From: JABDBE01 sp049585795
GTDB lineage: Bacteria; Acidobacteriota; Terriglobia; Terriglobales; Acidobacteriaceae
Length of the DNA stretch: 64,000 nucleotides
Assembly (NCBI GenBank): GCA_049585795.1
Contig: JBAVAQ010000007.1
Coordinates: forward strand, 62,001 to 126,000
Direction: 5' to 3'
Shown here: positions 34,995-43,594 of the stretch, piece after piece
Position numbering within the stretch: position 1 is the stretch's first letter
Layout: every line of letters starts with the position of its first letter
Translations under genes and position numbers: made by a program
The notes under the pieces: generated by a model
The model's database searches: none
The model's input: the letters and a program-made list of their open reading frames with translations, nothing else
What the model was told of the DNA's origin: nothing

Positions 34995-36239
34995 CTACAT
35001 CAGCTTCCTTCTCACCATATCCAGCGCCTGCTGGCTGGCGAACCAGCGAATGCGTTTGCGATCGCCGGGAAACTTGCGTTCTGCAACTTCGGTCTCCCGA
35101 TCGCTGGCGAGGGCGTGGAAAACCAGCCCGACGGGCTTTTCAACAGTTCCGCCGGTCGGCCCTGCGACGCCGGTAATGCCCAAGCCTAACGTCGCGCTGG
35201 TGCGCCGGCGAATTCCTTCGGCGAGAGCGACGGCCACCTCGCGGCTGACTGCCCCATGCTTTTCGATGAGGTCCGCGGGAACGCCGGCAATCTCCGTCTT
35301 CAATTGATTCGAATAAACCACTGCTCCACCCAGAAAGTATCGCGAGCTCCCACTGACGGAAGTGATGCGCTCGGATAATAAGCCGCCGGTGCAGGATTCT
35401 GCCACGGCAAGGGTTGCGTTGCGCATCTGCAAATAGTAGCCGACGATCTGTTCCATGGAATCGCCGTTGTCCGAGAAAACGCAATCCCCGAGTTCTTCTT
35501 CGATCTTCCCGGCCAATTGATCGACTCGGGCCTGCGCAGCTTCGAGCGAAGCAGCGCGAGTTTTGAGATGCAGTTGGATTTCGCCGGCCCCAGCCAGGAT
35601 GGTAGTTTGCACATCGGTATAGAGCTTATAGATTGGCGCTACTCGGGCATCGCACTGGGACTCGCCCAGCCCGGTAATTTTCAGTTCGCGAGTGGCAATG
35701 AATTGCGGCGGCAGTTTGGCGCGGAGGCGCGACAGACACTGCTCCTCGAACAGAGCCTTCAATTCATGCGGCGGTCCGGGAAGCAGCATGATCATCCTTT
35801 CCCGGCCTTCGTACTTGCCGCTCATCCATTGTCCGGGAGCACTGCCGTTGGCGTTGGGCAGAACGGTTGCGCCGGTGATGACATCTGCCTGTTGGAGATT
35901 GTTTGCGGCCATCTTCCAGCCGCGGGCCGCGAAGCGCTGTTCGAGGCTAGTAATAATCGCCGGGTCGCGGTGAAGTTCGAGCCCGAGAGCGCTGGCCACT
36001 GCCTCCCGCGTGAGATCGTCTTCGGTCGGGCCCAGACCGCCCATGAAGATGACGATTTCGGCGCGCGACACCGCAAGACTGGCCGCTCCGGTCAGACGTT
36101 CACGGTCATCGCCCACGATGGTTTTGAAGATAACCTCGACGCCCAGCTGGTTGAGCTTCCCGGTCAAGTAAAGCGAGTTCGTGTCCTGACGGAAAGGAGT
36201 CAAAAGCTCAGAGCCGATGGCGATGATTTCAGCGTTCAC
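34995..36239 (-). CDS. cinA: CinA-family protein (competence/damage-inducible; NMN deamidase domain)
   Basis: A 414-residue two-domain protein. The N-terminal MoaB/MogA-like domain (MNAEIIAIGSELL, MGGLGPTEDDLTREAVA, LLPGPPHEL) has ADP-ribose pyrophosphatase-type function in the family; the C-terminal CinA domain (LAVAESCTGGLLSERITSVS, ITGVAGPTGGTVEKPVG) is the nicotinamide-nucleotide amidase involved in pyridine nucleotide recycling. Length matches full-length CinA proteins. It is 75 bases upstream of thpR on the same strand. Confidence 0.94.
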   Translation of the reverse strand: MNAEIIAIGSELLTPFRQDTNSLYLTGKLNQLGVEVIFKTIVGDDRERLTGAASLAVSRAEIVIFMGGLGPTEDDLTREAVASALGLELHRDPAIITSLEQRFAARGWKMAANNLQQADVITGATVLPNANGSAPGQWMSGKYEGRERMIMLLPGPPHELKALFEEQCLSRLRAKLPPQFIATRELKITGLGESQCDARVAPIYKLYTDVQTTILAGAGEIQLHLKTRAASLEAAQARVDQLAGKIEEELGDCVFSDNGDSMEQIVGYYLQMRNATLAVAESCTGGLLSERITSVSGSSRYFLGGAVVYSNQLKTEIAGVPADLIEKHGAVSREVAVALAEGIRRRTSATLGLGITGVAGPTGGTVEKPVGLVFHALASDRETEVAERKFPGDRKRIRWFASQQALDMVRRKLM

Positions 36240-36277
36240 GAGTAAAAGTGTAAATGATTATGACGGAAGCAAAGATC

Positions 36278-36310
36278 GGCCACGGATTTTCACGAATTCA
36301 CACTGATGAT
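36278..36310. repeat. Generic dispersed repeat (CCACGGATTT...CACACTGAT type)
   Basis: GGCCACGGATTTTCACGAAT and the following bases resemble a widespread intergenic repeat of the form CCACGGAT-CACGGAT; a related stretch occurs at 54154-54184. It lies between cinA and the propeller gene. Confidence 0.45.
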
Positions 36311-36344
36311 TTTGGGCGCTGAATGCTAAGAGCTGAGTGCTGAC

Positions 36345-37409
36345 TCACGCCGGCAAATCGGCCAACGGCGCGCCCTGAATGTTCCAGGCCAGATGATGAA
36401 CGGCGCTGTTGGTGGCTAGAACGACCGAGCGGCCAGGCGCAAAAGCGAGACCGACGAGACCCGCGCCTGCCACCGCTAGCGAGGCCTCGCCGGCAGGCGT
36501 GATCTTGACGATACCGCGTTTACCCGAGAGCGAGGCGGCTACGTAGAGATTGCCTTCTGCATCGAAGGCGATGCCCTGCGGACGTCCCAAACCGCGATAG
36601 AAAGTCGACACGCTGCCCTGAGCCGTGATCTTGTAAACGCAATCAAAACTGGAGGTCGTTGGCCCGGTCACGAACAGATCGCCGTGCGAGCCGAAAGCCA
36701 GATGATAGGCGGAAACGCTGGGCTCGAGAGTGGCGAAGACGAAAATTTGACGGTCAGAACCGATCTTGAAAATTGTGCCGCTGCGATCGCCGACGTAAAG
36801 ATTTTGTGCGCGATCGAAGGCAACGCCCGTGGCGATGCCCATGCCCTCGGCGTAGGACGACATCGTTCCATTCGGAGCAACACGGTACACAGTTCCATCG
36901 TAACGCGACGAAACGTACATCTGCCCGGTCCGGTCGAAGGCGATGGAAGTCGCGTTCATCAGGTCCGCAAGGAACGGTTTCACGTTGTAGTTGGTGTCAA
37001 TTTTGTAGATCGCCACCGGAACCTTCTGCCCACGGCTCCCAGAGAAACTGACGTAGATGTTGCCTTCGGCATCGAGCGCAGGGTTGGTCACAGGGTGCAG
37101 ATTCTCGGCAATGGGGACGGCTACTTTGATCTGATGCGGATTGCTGGAGTGTCCGTTGGTCGAAACCACGATCGGCCCTGAGGACGCGCCTTGGGGCACC
37201 CGAGCTACTAGAAATTCGTCGGAACTGATGACCACCGCACCCTCGATTTCGCCAAAGCGCACGCGAGGCCGGCGCAAATCCTGAGGACGCAAACCGTGGC
37301 CAGTGATTCGGACTTCGCCGCCGGGCAGCGCGGCAGCCGGAAACACACCTTCAATGTGAGGTTTCCCGTTGACGTTTGTCTTGCCCAGCAAGCGGTCAGA
37401 AATTCCCAT
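36345..37409 (-). CDS. NHL/SMP-30-like beta-propeller protein with an IPT/TIG domain
   Basis: A 354-residue protein. Residues about 18-95 look like an IPT/TIG Ig-like domain (HIEGVFPAAALPGGEVRITG, VARVPQGASSGPIVV). The rest is a propeller with repeated blades: NPALDAEGNIYVSFSG, SIAFDRTGQMYVSSR, GVAFDRAQNLYVGDRSG, GIAFDAEGNLYVAAS. No signal peptide is evident, which suggests a cytoplasmic location or non-classical export. The ATG at 37409 has AGGGA seven bases upstream and is preferred over a GTG at 37415. Function unknown; propellers of this kind bind ligands or act as lactonases. Confidence 0.7.
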   Translation of the reverse strand: MGISDRLLGKTNVNGKPHIEGVFPAAALPGGEVRITGHGLRPQDLRRPRVRFGEIEGAVVISSDEFLVARVPQGASSGPIVVSTNGHSSNPHQIKVAVPIAENLHPVTNPALDAEGNIYVSFSGSRGQKVPVAIYKIDTNYNVKPFLADLMNATSIAFDRTGQMYVSSRYDGTVYRVAPNGTMSSYAEGMGIATGVAFDRAQNLYVGDRSGTIFKIGSDRQIFVFATLEPSVSAYHLAFGSHGDLFVTGPTTSSFDCVYKITAQGSVSTFYRGLGRPQGIAFDAEGNLYVAASLSGKRGIVKITPAGEASLAVAGAGLVGLAFAPGRSVVLATNSAVHHLAWNIQGAPLADLPA

Positions 37410-37443
37410 CGCCACGTCCCTGCGCTACGCGCCCGCGGAAAAG

Positions 37444-37980
37444 CTATCGCGGCAAAAAACCGAAGTGCAACAACAGTTGCATGATTACCAAAGCGTAAAG
37501 ACCAGCCGCGACGTCATCTAATACGATGCCGGTTCCCTTGGGAAGGTGCTCAAGCTGACGCACCGGCGGAGGTTTCACGATATCGAATCCTCGGAAAAGT
37601 ATAAAGCCCAACAACAGAGATTTCCATGAGACGGGGACGGCGATCAGCGTAATGAGTTGGCCGGCCACCTCGTCAATCACCACGAATTGAGGGTCTTTCA
37701 GGCCAGTAGAGCGAGCCATATGCGTGGCCGCTGGAATGCCGATTAGGACGGCTGCGGCCGCCAGAGAAATCGTAGCTGCCGACTGCCAATGCGGATTGAT
37801 CCAGCCGCTGACCAGCCACCAGAGAACGACCGTAGCCGCCGAGCCCCAGCTTCCCGGCCCGGGATGGAGAAGACCCATGCCAAAGAGAGTAGCTACTAGC
37901 TTGGCCCAGAGAGGTGCGCGGCGACGCGACTGAGACAGCGGGAGATTGGAGTCAGATTTTCTGTCTGACTCAGTCTTCAT
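37444..37980 (-). CDS. pgpA: Phosphatidylglycerophosphatase A
   Basis: A 178-residue inner-membrane phosphatase that converts phosphatidylglycerol phosphate to phosphatidylglycerol. The PgpA signature is clear: LLHPGPGSWGSAATV, then FVVIDEVAGQLITL, FRGFDIVKPPPVRQLE and GIVLDDVAAGLYA. Length and four-helix pattern are normal. Its first 11 bases overlap the end of yacG, so the genes are coupled. Confidence 0.94.
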   Translation of the reverse strand: MKTESDRKSDSNLPLSQSRRRAPLWAKLVATLFGMGLLHPGPGSWGSAATVVLWWLVSGWINPHWQSAATISLAAAAVLIGIPAATHMARSTGLKDPQFVVIDEVAGQLITLIAVPVSWKSLLLGFILFRGFDIVKPPPVRQLEHLPKGTGIVLDDVAAGLYALVIMQLLLHFGFLPR

Positions 37981-38170
37981 CGGAATTGTCCGGTATTGCG
38001 CTGTCTGATGTGTCGGTTACCGGCGACGAAATCACGTAGGCTCCGCTTGCCCACTTGCCCAAATCGATCAGGCGGCAGCGCTCGCTGCAGAAGGGGAACT
38101 CTGCGCCCCCGCTCTTCGCTGGCTTCTTGCAGGTGGGGCAACGCAGGTTCGAGATGCGCTTGCGAGCCAT
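37970..38170 (-). CDS. yacG: DNA gyrase inhibitor / zinc protein YacG
   Basis: A 66-residue zinc-finger protein with the complete YacG pattern: LRCPTCKKPAK followed by FPFCSERCRLIDLGKW. Four cysteines bind one zinc. In E. coli YacG binds GyrB and inhibits gyrase. The acidic C-terminal tail is normal for the family. It lies six bases downstream of rimO and overlaps pgpA. Confidence 0.93.
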   Translation of the reverse strand: MARKRISNLRCPTCKKPAKSGGAEFPFCSERCRLIDLGKWASGAYVISSPVTDTSDSAIPDNSDED

Positions 38171-38176
38171 AGATAC

Positions 38177-39667
38177 CTAAATGATTTTCGCGACCAGATC
38201 ATAATCGTGAGCTTCTGTAATCTGGCAGCGGTAGAACTCGCCCGGCAGCGGCTGGAGCCCTTCTCGAACATCATTGACAAAGACTTTGCCGTCGATTTCA
38301 GGAGCGTGTTTCGGCGTGCGTCCTTCGAGCAGAAGATCGCTTTCTTCGGACACTCCTTCGAGCAGCAGATCGAGCTCCCGGCCGACCAGAGCTTTCTTTT
38401 TCTGCTTGCTGATGCGGCGCTGAATCTGCATAAGACGCTTGCGGCGGCGCTCGATCTCGCGGGCAGGCAGCTTCTCGTCTAGCGTGAATGCCTGTGCGCC
38501 TTCCTGGTCGGAATAGCCAAATGTGCCCATCCAATCAAATTCAGCCTCACGAACGAATTCGCAAAGTTGCTCGAATTCGCTTTCGGTCTCGCCAGGGAAG
38601 CCAACGATGAATGACGTTCGCAAGGTGACGTCTGGAATCGTCCGCCGGATCTTCTCAATCGAACGCAGGAAAACGTCTGCGCCTCCGCCCCGTTTCATGC
38701 GCTTTAGAACAGATGCAGACGCATGCTGCAAAGGCACATCGACATAAGCGCAAATTTTCTCGTGCGCCGCGACGGTTTCAAGCAGGCGGCCGGTAATCTT
38801 ATTGGGATACGCGTAGAGAAAACGGATCCAGCGCAGATCTTCGATGCTGGCCAATTTTTCTAACAGAAGCGCGAGCCCGTCTTTCAGGCCGAAATCCTCG
38901 CCATAGCACGTCGTATCTTGTCCAATCAGAGTGATCTCACGCACGCCCGAGCGGGCCAGACGTTCGGCCTCGGCGATGACAGATTCAAATCGGCGAGAGC
39001 GGAATTTCCCCCGCAACTGCGGAATAATGCAAAAACTGCAAGGATGGTCGCAACCTTCGGCGATCTTGATGTAGGCCGTGTACTTCGGCGTGGCCAGGAC
39101 GCGTGGCGTGGCTTCATCGTACAGATAGTTGGGCAGATGGGCGATAGCACCGTCCCATGACTCGCGAGAGAAGCGGCCTTGGGCTTCACGAGCGTCGCCT
39201 TCGGGGCGCGATGTCAAAATGTTAAAGGGGGAAGCTTTGACTGGTCTGCGCGCGACCCCTGCTGCGGCGAGAATCTTTTCCAGTTCACCGGTGCCCACCA
39301 CGGCGTCGACTTCTGGAATATTCTTGCGAATGTCGTCGCGGAAGCGCTCGACCAGGCATCCGGCGACGACGAGTTTCCGGGCACGACCTTCGGTCTTGTG
39401 CCGTGCCATTTCGAGGATCGTGTTCACCGATTCCTGTTGAGCGCTAGCAATGAAAGAACAGGTGTTGATCACGATGACATCAGCGTCTTCCGCCCGTGGA
39501 ATGAGTTCGGCTCCGGCTTGCGCCAGTATGCCCATCATTACTTCGCTGTCTACTAAATTCTTGGGGCAGCCCAGGCTGACGAAGCCAACCTTTGGCCGGG
39601 CTATAGGCGAGGGTCCTTCCTCTTCGGTCGCGTCTTCGACGGGTAAAGTGGGCTTCTGAAGTGGCAT
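38177..39667 (-). CDS. rimO: Ribosomal protein S12 methylthiotransferase
   Basis: A 496-residue radical-SAM enzyme that methylthiolates an aspartate of ribosomal protein S12. The N-terminal UPF0004 domain has three cluster-binding cysteines (SLGCPKNLVDSE, INTCSFI, VAGCLVE), the radical-SAM domain has CDHPCSFCIIPQLRGKFRSR, and a TRAM domain closes the protein. RimO rather than MiaB is supported by the SLGCPKNLVDSE start and the IIPQLRGKFRSR stretch. It is longer than typical (about 440) because of an N-terminal extension of about 25 residues and a linker insert (about residues 150-175). Confidence 0.95.
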   Translation of the reverse strand: MPLQKPTLPVEDATEEEGPSPIARPKVGFVSLGCPKNLVDSEVMMGILAQAGAELIPRAEDADVIVINTCSFIASAQQESVNTILEMARHKTEGRARKLVVAGCLVERFRDDIRKNIPEVDAVVGTGELEKILAAAGVARRPVKASPFNILTSRPEGDAREAQGRFSRESWDGAIAHLPNYLYDEATPRVLATPKYTAYIKIAEGCDHPCSFCIIPQLRGKFRSRRFESVIAEAERLARSGVREITLIGQDTTCYGEDFGLKDGLALLLEKLASIEDLRWIRFLYAYPNKITGRLLETVAAHEKICAYVDVPLQHASASVLKRMKRGGGADVFLRSIEKIRRTIPDVTLRTSFIVGFPGETESEFEQLCEFVREAEFDWMGTFGYSDQEGAQAFTLDEKLPAREIERRRKRLMQIQRRISKQKKKALVGRELDLLLEGVSEESDLLLEGRTPKHAPEIDGKVFVNDVREGLQPLPGEFYRCQITEAHDYDLVAKII

Positions 39668-39816
39668 GGAGTGTCTCTATTCTAGCATTCAGAAGCGATC
39701 GTGACCCCGCCGGCTGGAGGCAAGTGACCGTCTCGAAAATGCGATTCATGCAAGATCCCGGTTAGAGCTTGGAGCGATCGCGGAAACAATAGAGAATAAA
39801 GCTGCAGGAGCGAAGC

Positions 39817-40038
39817 GTGAATCGACTGACGTGTTTTGGATTGTTCGCCGTCACGGCGATGCTGGTGTGTTATGCCTTCGAGAACCGAAGTCGATGGTTC
39901 ATCCTGGCGTTTGCCGGGTCATGCCTGTTGGCGTCGGCATACGGGTTTCTCCAGGGCGCGTGGCCCTTCGGGCTTGTGGAGGCGATTTGGTCGCTAGTTG
40001 CGATGCGCCGCTGGTGGGTGGCAACAAACTCACAGTGA
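39817..40038 (+). CDS. Small two-helix membrane protein
   Basis: A 73-residue protein with two hydrophobic helices (CFGLFAVTAMLVCYAFE and FILAFAGSCLLASAYGFLQG) and a C-terminal VEAIWSLVAMRRWW. The pattern looks like a conserved small membrane protein I have seen next to diverse genes, but I cannot name a function. The GTG start at 39817 has CAGGAG six bases upstream, which supports translation. It lies alone between two minus-strand genes. Confidence 0.65.
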   Translation: MNRLTCFGLFAVTAMLVCYAFENRSRWFILAFAGSCLLASAYGFLQGAWPFGLVEAIWSLVAMRRWWVATNSQ

Positions 40039-40044
40039 TGCGGT

Positions 40045-42234
40045 CTAGCGGTGAGTAGTAGTCGAAACTTCTTCAAACAGTTCAGGCAGGCGTTGCGCAT
40101 CCTCTGCCGAACCACCGAAGCGGGCGGACTCGTAATGCCGGATAAATTCCGCCACCGATTTTCGCGTGGCTTCATCCGAAATCAAGATCAGAAATTCCCT
40201 GGGAGTGTGAGCCGGGGCTTTGTTCCATCCCTTTCTTGCGAGCATTCGGGTCATACGCTCATACCAAATGGTTGCGGCCAGGCTCGGAGACTTCTCTGGA
40301 CGCGCCGCCACCCGTCGGCTACGAAACGCTCGCCACAGCTTCCCCGCATTAGCTGCGAGAACGAGCAGAAGACCGACGACCGCTCCAGTAAGACCCCACT
40401 TCGCAGGCGAAGCAGAAATCGTCCGCGAAGTTCGACGCGCCGCGTTTAGCAGCGCTTCGTGGTGCCTTCGCGCCCAACCTCGCGCCCGCTGCAACCACTC
40501 CAGGCTATTGCGCGTAGCTGCGCGACCCAGATTGTACTGGTGGCCCACGTCGTAGTTGATAATCCACTCTCTCCAGAACGAGGCCAACGCATCCAGATAC
40601 AACAGGCTTCTGCCCCAGCCGGTATGCACCTGCACAGGCGCCGCTGGCGTGGGATCGAAACTGATCCATCCATAGCCGGGGAAATACGCTTCCACCCACG
40701 AGTGGGCATTGCTGCCCCGAACCACGTACTGGGAAGTAAGGTCATTAAACTCCCCTGTGCGGAAACCGTTCACTACCCGCGAGGGAATGCCGAGCGTGCG
40801 CAGCATGATGGCCATGGCAGACGCGAAGTATTCGCAGTGCCCCTGCTTGCGTTCAAAAAGAAAATTGGCTACGGGATCGCGCGGAACAGTGCGCGGAAGT
40901 TGCAGCGTGTATCCAAAGTGCGTGCGTAGATACCGCTCCACGGCAGCGGCCTTATCGTAGTTGTTGTCAGTGGAAGCCGTGACCTGCTTGGCTAGGGGCA
41001 GAACGCGATCGTCCACCCGTGGCAGTTGCAGATAGTTCAAAAGGATCTCAGGTGGATAATCGTTCGACGCCGCGCGCAACTGGCTGAGGCTGGGTTGAGC
41101 AATGTCAGACGTTGCCTCATAGCGGCCGACGGGGTGCTCGGGGTCGAGGTCAAAAACGGCATCCCCATTATCCATCGAGAGCAAACGGTAATTGCCCTGC
41201 ACCAGCCTCGGGGTCGGCGCCAGGAAAAAAACGTTGCTGATCAGGGGCTCCATCAAAACCCGATAGTGAATGAGCTGCGAGCCTCCTGCAGGCTGAAACC
41301 TTCTCCACTGCGCGCCATTCTGCAACAAGAGAAAACGGCCACTGCCGGCACTCGCGACCACGTGCTGTGCATGTGGATTGAACCAGGTCTTGCCATCGAA
41401 GACATTCAACGTCACTCCGCGCCATTTCAAGTCGTAAGCGCCCTGGGTATCGCCATCGATCTGAATGTGCATCACGACGGAATTCGACTGTTGTATCTCG
41501 CCGATTTGACCAAGTTGCACCTGGTCGCTGAAGCCGGTGCTGAACTCGTGGCTGCGGGCGAAGGCGCTGAGGTATCCGGTCGATATGCGGGGCAGCACAA
41601 AGAAAATCGCCCCCGCGCCCAGCATGATCAGGAACGCAAGCAAAGGCGAAGCGCCGGCCAGCGAAAACGCCATCTGTCGGTGACCCAAATCGTCACTCGA
41701 AGAATTTGCTCGAACCGTGGCCTTGCCGGTGGCGTGCCGCATCTCCATCAGGATGCAGACCACCACCGCCATCAGCATGAATGCGGCAAAGGCCAGCAGG
41801 AACGTGCTGTCCACGGTGAGCACGGCGGCAGCCAGCACCATGAGAAACGAGATGACCGCCAGGAAATAGTAATCGCGGTCGCGCCGGGTGGAGAACAGCC
41901 GCACCACCAGGACGAAGAGGACAAGGTGTACGGTGGCGGTTACGAACAAACCCGAAAACACGAAGTAATCCGCGAGGTAGAACGCCACATACCCCAGTGT
42001 CAGTGTGGTGGTCCATTTCTCGGGAATGAGCAGCGTGCGACGCGCGGCCAGCAGGTATCCGCGAAACAGAATCGCCGCACCCACAAGTAGAACCGTGGGC
42101 AGGTCCAGGCTTCCGGTTGAAACCAGCGTGCCGAAGCCGCACAGGACCAGCAAGTACAGTGCGATCTCAAAGTAGCGCTGCACCGCCGTTGGCAGTGAAG
42201 TGACCTCGGATTGCGGGCTATGCGCGAGAGCCAT
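40045..42234 (-). CDS. Transglutaminase-like membrane protein (TgpA family)
   Basis: A 729-residue protein. The N-terminal third has about seven membrane helices, followed by a periplasmic region with a papain-like transglutaminase core: catalytic Cys in KQGHCEYFASAMA (about 465), His in NAHSWVEAYFPGYGW (about 511), Asp in FDPTPAAP (about 527). One more helix (about 615-635) and a DUF4129-like cytoplasmic tail end it. In Pseudomonas the homologue TgpA is essential. A DUF58 protein and MoxR ATPase usually accompany this gene, but neither is in the window. Confidence 0.9.
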   Translation of the reverse strand: MALAHSPQSEVTSLPTAVQRYFEIALYLLVLCGFGTLVSTGSLDLPTVLLVGAAILFRGYLLAARRTLLIPEKWTTTLTLGYVAFYLADYFVFSGLFVTATVHLVLFVLVVRLFSTRRDRDYYFLAVISFLMVLAAAVLTVDSTFLLAFAAFMLMAVVVCILMEMRHATGKATVRANSSSDDLGHRQMAFSLAGASPLLAFLIMLGAGAIFFVLPRISTGYLSAFARSHEFSTGFSDQVQLGQIGEIQQSNSVVMHIQIDGDTQGAYDLKWRGVTLNVFDGKTWFNPHAQHVVASAGSGRFLLLQNGAQWRRFQPAGGSQLIHYRVLMEPLISNVFFLAPTPRLVQGNYRLLSMDNGDAVFDLDPEHPVGRYEATSDIAQPSLSQLRAASNDYPPEILLNYLQLPRVDDRVLPLAKQVTASTDNNYDKAAAVERYLRTHFGYTLQLPRTVPRDPVANFLFERKQGHCEYFASAMAIMLRTLGIPSRVVNGFRTGEFNDLTSQYVVRGSNAHSWVEAYFPGYGWISFDPTPAAPVQVHTGWGRSLLYLDALASFWREWIINYDVGHQYNLGRAATRNSLEWLQRARGWARRHHEALLNAARRTSRTISASPAKWGLTGAVVGLLLVLAANAGKLWRAFRSRRVAARPEKSPSLAATIWYERMTRMLARKGWNKAPAHTPREFLILISDEATRKSVAEFIRHYESARFGGSAEDAQRLPELFEEVSTTTHR

Positions 42235-42302
42235 GAATTAGATATGAGCTTCATCTATTGTTGGCGATTCCGACGCGAAAGGGAAGAGTACGATCGGGAT
42301 GC

Positions 42303-42308
42303 TAAAAT
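42303..42308 (+). promoter_or_regulatory. Candidate -10 box of the SRP RNA gene
   Basis: TAAAAT lies about seven bases before the first paired base of the SRP RNA at 42316. No matching -35 box is obvious. Confidence 0.4.
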
Positions 42309-42315
42309 CGAATAG

Positions 42316-42424
42316 GTCAGGCATCGGTCCCGCGCGACGCACTCCCGCCAACCCCGCCAGGTCCGGAAGGAAGCAACGGTAACGGGCTCTTGCGTGTGCA
42401 GTGGGTCGCCGGTGTCTGGCTTTT
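42316..42424 (+). ncRNA. ffs: Signal recognition particle RNA, small bacterial (4.5S) type
   Basis: The diagnostic apical loop is present: CCAGGTCCGGAAGGAAGCAA at 42357-42376, which forms the SRP54/Ffh-binding symmetric and asymmetric loops. The ends pair (GTCAGGCATCGG at 42316-42327 with CCGGTGTCTGGC at 42409-42420, allowing G-U pairs), and the transcript closes with TTTT at 42421-42424. About 105 nt, so the short form without the Alu domain. It sits in the 350-base gap between the transglutaminase-like gene and fabH. Confidence 0.93.
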
Positions 42425-42456
42425 CGGTTTCAATGCACCCTTTTAGCCAACGGGGG

Positions 42457-42491
42457 TCTTTGTGTAACTTTGTGTCCTTCGTGGTTAATGA
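42457..42491. repeat. Generic dispersed repeat (CTTTGTGTAACTTTGTGTCC type)
   Basis: TCTTTGTGTAACTTTGTGTC and the following CTTCGTGGTTAA match a repeat motif found between genes in many unrelated soil bacteria (from memory). It lies just downstream of the SRP RNA. Confidence 0.45.
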
Positions 42492-42586
42492 ATTTAGCCT
42501 GTTTTCTTCAGCCTCATTAAGTTGGACATTGCTGTTCGCGTAGGTCACAATAACCGTTTTACATTTCATCTCGGAGAACTCATCGA

Positions 42587-43585
42587 GTGAGCCAACTTGT
42601 GCGCGTTAAGATCAGCGCTCTTGGAACTTATGTCCCGCCTCGCCTTTTAACCAATGCCGACCTCGAAAAGATGGTGGAAACCAGCGATCAATGGATCACC
42701 GAGCGTACAGGCATCCGTGAACGCCACATCGTAGACAAGGGTGTCGCAACCAGCGACCTGGCAGTGGAAGCTGCGAAGAAGGCTTTGGCCCAACGCGGCA
42801 TTGAGGCCAGCGATCTCGACGCGATCCTCGTGGGTACGGTTACTCCGGACATGTTTTTTCCTTCAACTGCATGCCTGGTACAGCACAAACTGGGAGCAAA
42901 AAGGGTTTGGGGATTTGACCTCTCGGCGGCCTGCTCGGCCTTCTTGTACGCGCTGCAAACCGGAACTCAGTTTGTTGCTACAGGCACTCACAAACGGGTA
43001 ATGGTGATCGGTTCCGATGTCATGTCGTCGATCATCGACTATACCGACCGTGCTACCTGTATTATTTTCGGCGACGGCGCCGGTGCGGTGATTCTGGAGC
43101 CTTCAGATTCCGACTCGCTCGGCATGATCGACTTCATCCATGAAGTCGACGGCTCAGGCGGATGCTCGCTCTACATGCCCGGCGGCGGCAGCGTCAACCC
43201 TTCCACGCACGAAACCGTGGACCAGAAGATGCACTACGTCCACCAGGACGGCCAGGCTGTCTTCAAATTCGCGGTGCGCAAGCAGACCGAACTCTGCGAA
43301 AAGATTCTGGAGCGCAATGGGATTAAAGCCTCCGACATCGACGTGTTCATTGCGCATCAAGCCAACAAGCGAATCATCAGTGCGACGGCCGACCGTTTGG
43401 GCTTGCGGTCCGAGAGTGTGGTCATCAACATCGACCGCTACGGAAACACGACCGCCGGCACGATTCCGCTAGCGATGGACACCGCTCGACAGGAAGGCAA
43501 ACTCAAGAAAGGCGATTTGGTGCTGCTCGCGTCGGTAGGCGCGGGATTCACCGTGGGAGCGACGCTGCTGCGCTGGGCGTATTGA
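42587..43585 (+). CDS. fabH: Beta-ketoacyl-ACP synthase III
   Basis: A 332-residue condensing enzyme that starts fatty acid synthesis by joining acetyl-CoA (or a branched primer) with malonyl-ACP. The Cys-His-Asn triad is visible: DLSAACSAFLYAL (Cys about 116), IAHQANKRI (His) and RYGNTTAGTIPLA (Asn). GAGAVILE and SVGAGFTVGATLLRW are typical ends. The GTG at 42587 has GGAG 11 bases upstream; a GTG at 42599 is an alternative. It is convergent with the M1-like peptidase gene. plsX, acpP and fabD are not nearby. Confidence 0.95.
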   Translation: MSQLVRVKISALGTYVPPRLLTNADLEKMVETSDQWITERTGIRERHIVDKGVATSDLAVEAAKKALAQRGIEASDLDAILVGTVTPDMFFPSTACLVQHKLGAKRVWGFDLSAACSAFLYALQTGTQFVATGTHKRVMVIGSDVMSSIIDYTDRATCIIFGDGAGAVILEPSDSDSLGMIDFIHEVDGSGGCSLYMPGGGSVNPSTHETVDQKMHYVHQDGQAVFKFAVRKQTELCEKILERNGIKASDIDVFIAHQANKRIISATADRLGLRSESVVINIDRYGNTTAGTIPLAMDTARQEGKLKKGDLVLLASVGAGFTVGATLLRWAY

Positions 43586-43594
43586 ACACGCCTG

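Noticed and set aside
41026..42090. A 354-codon plus-strand frame opposite the transglutaminase-like gene
   Set aside because: Composition is low-complexity, rich in His and Gln, typical of antisense translation of a membrane protein gene.
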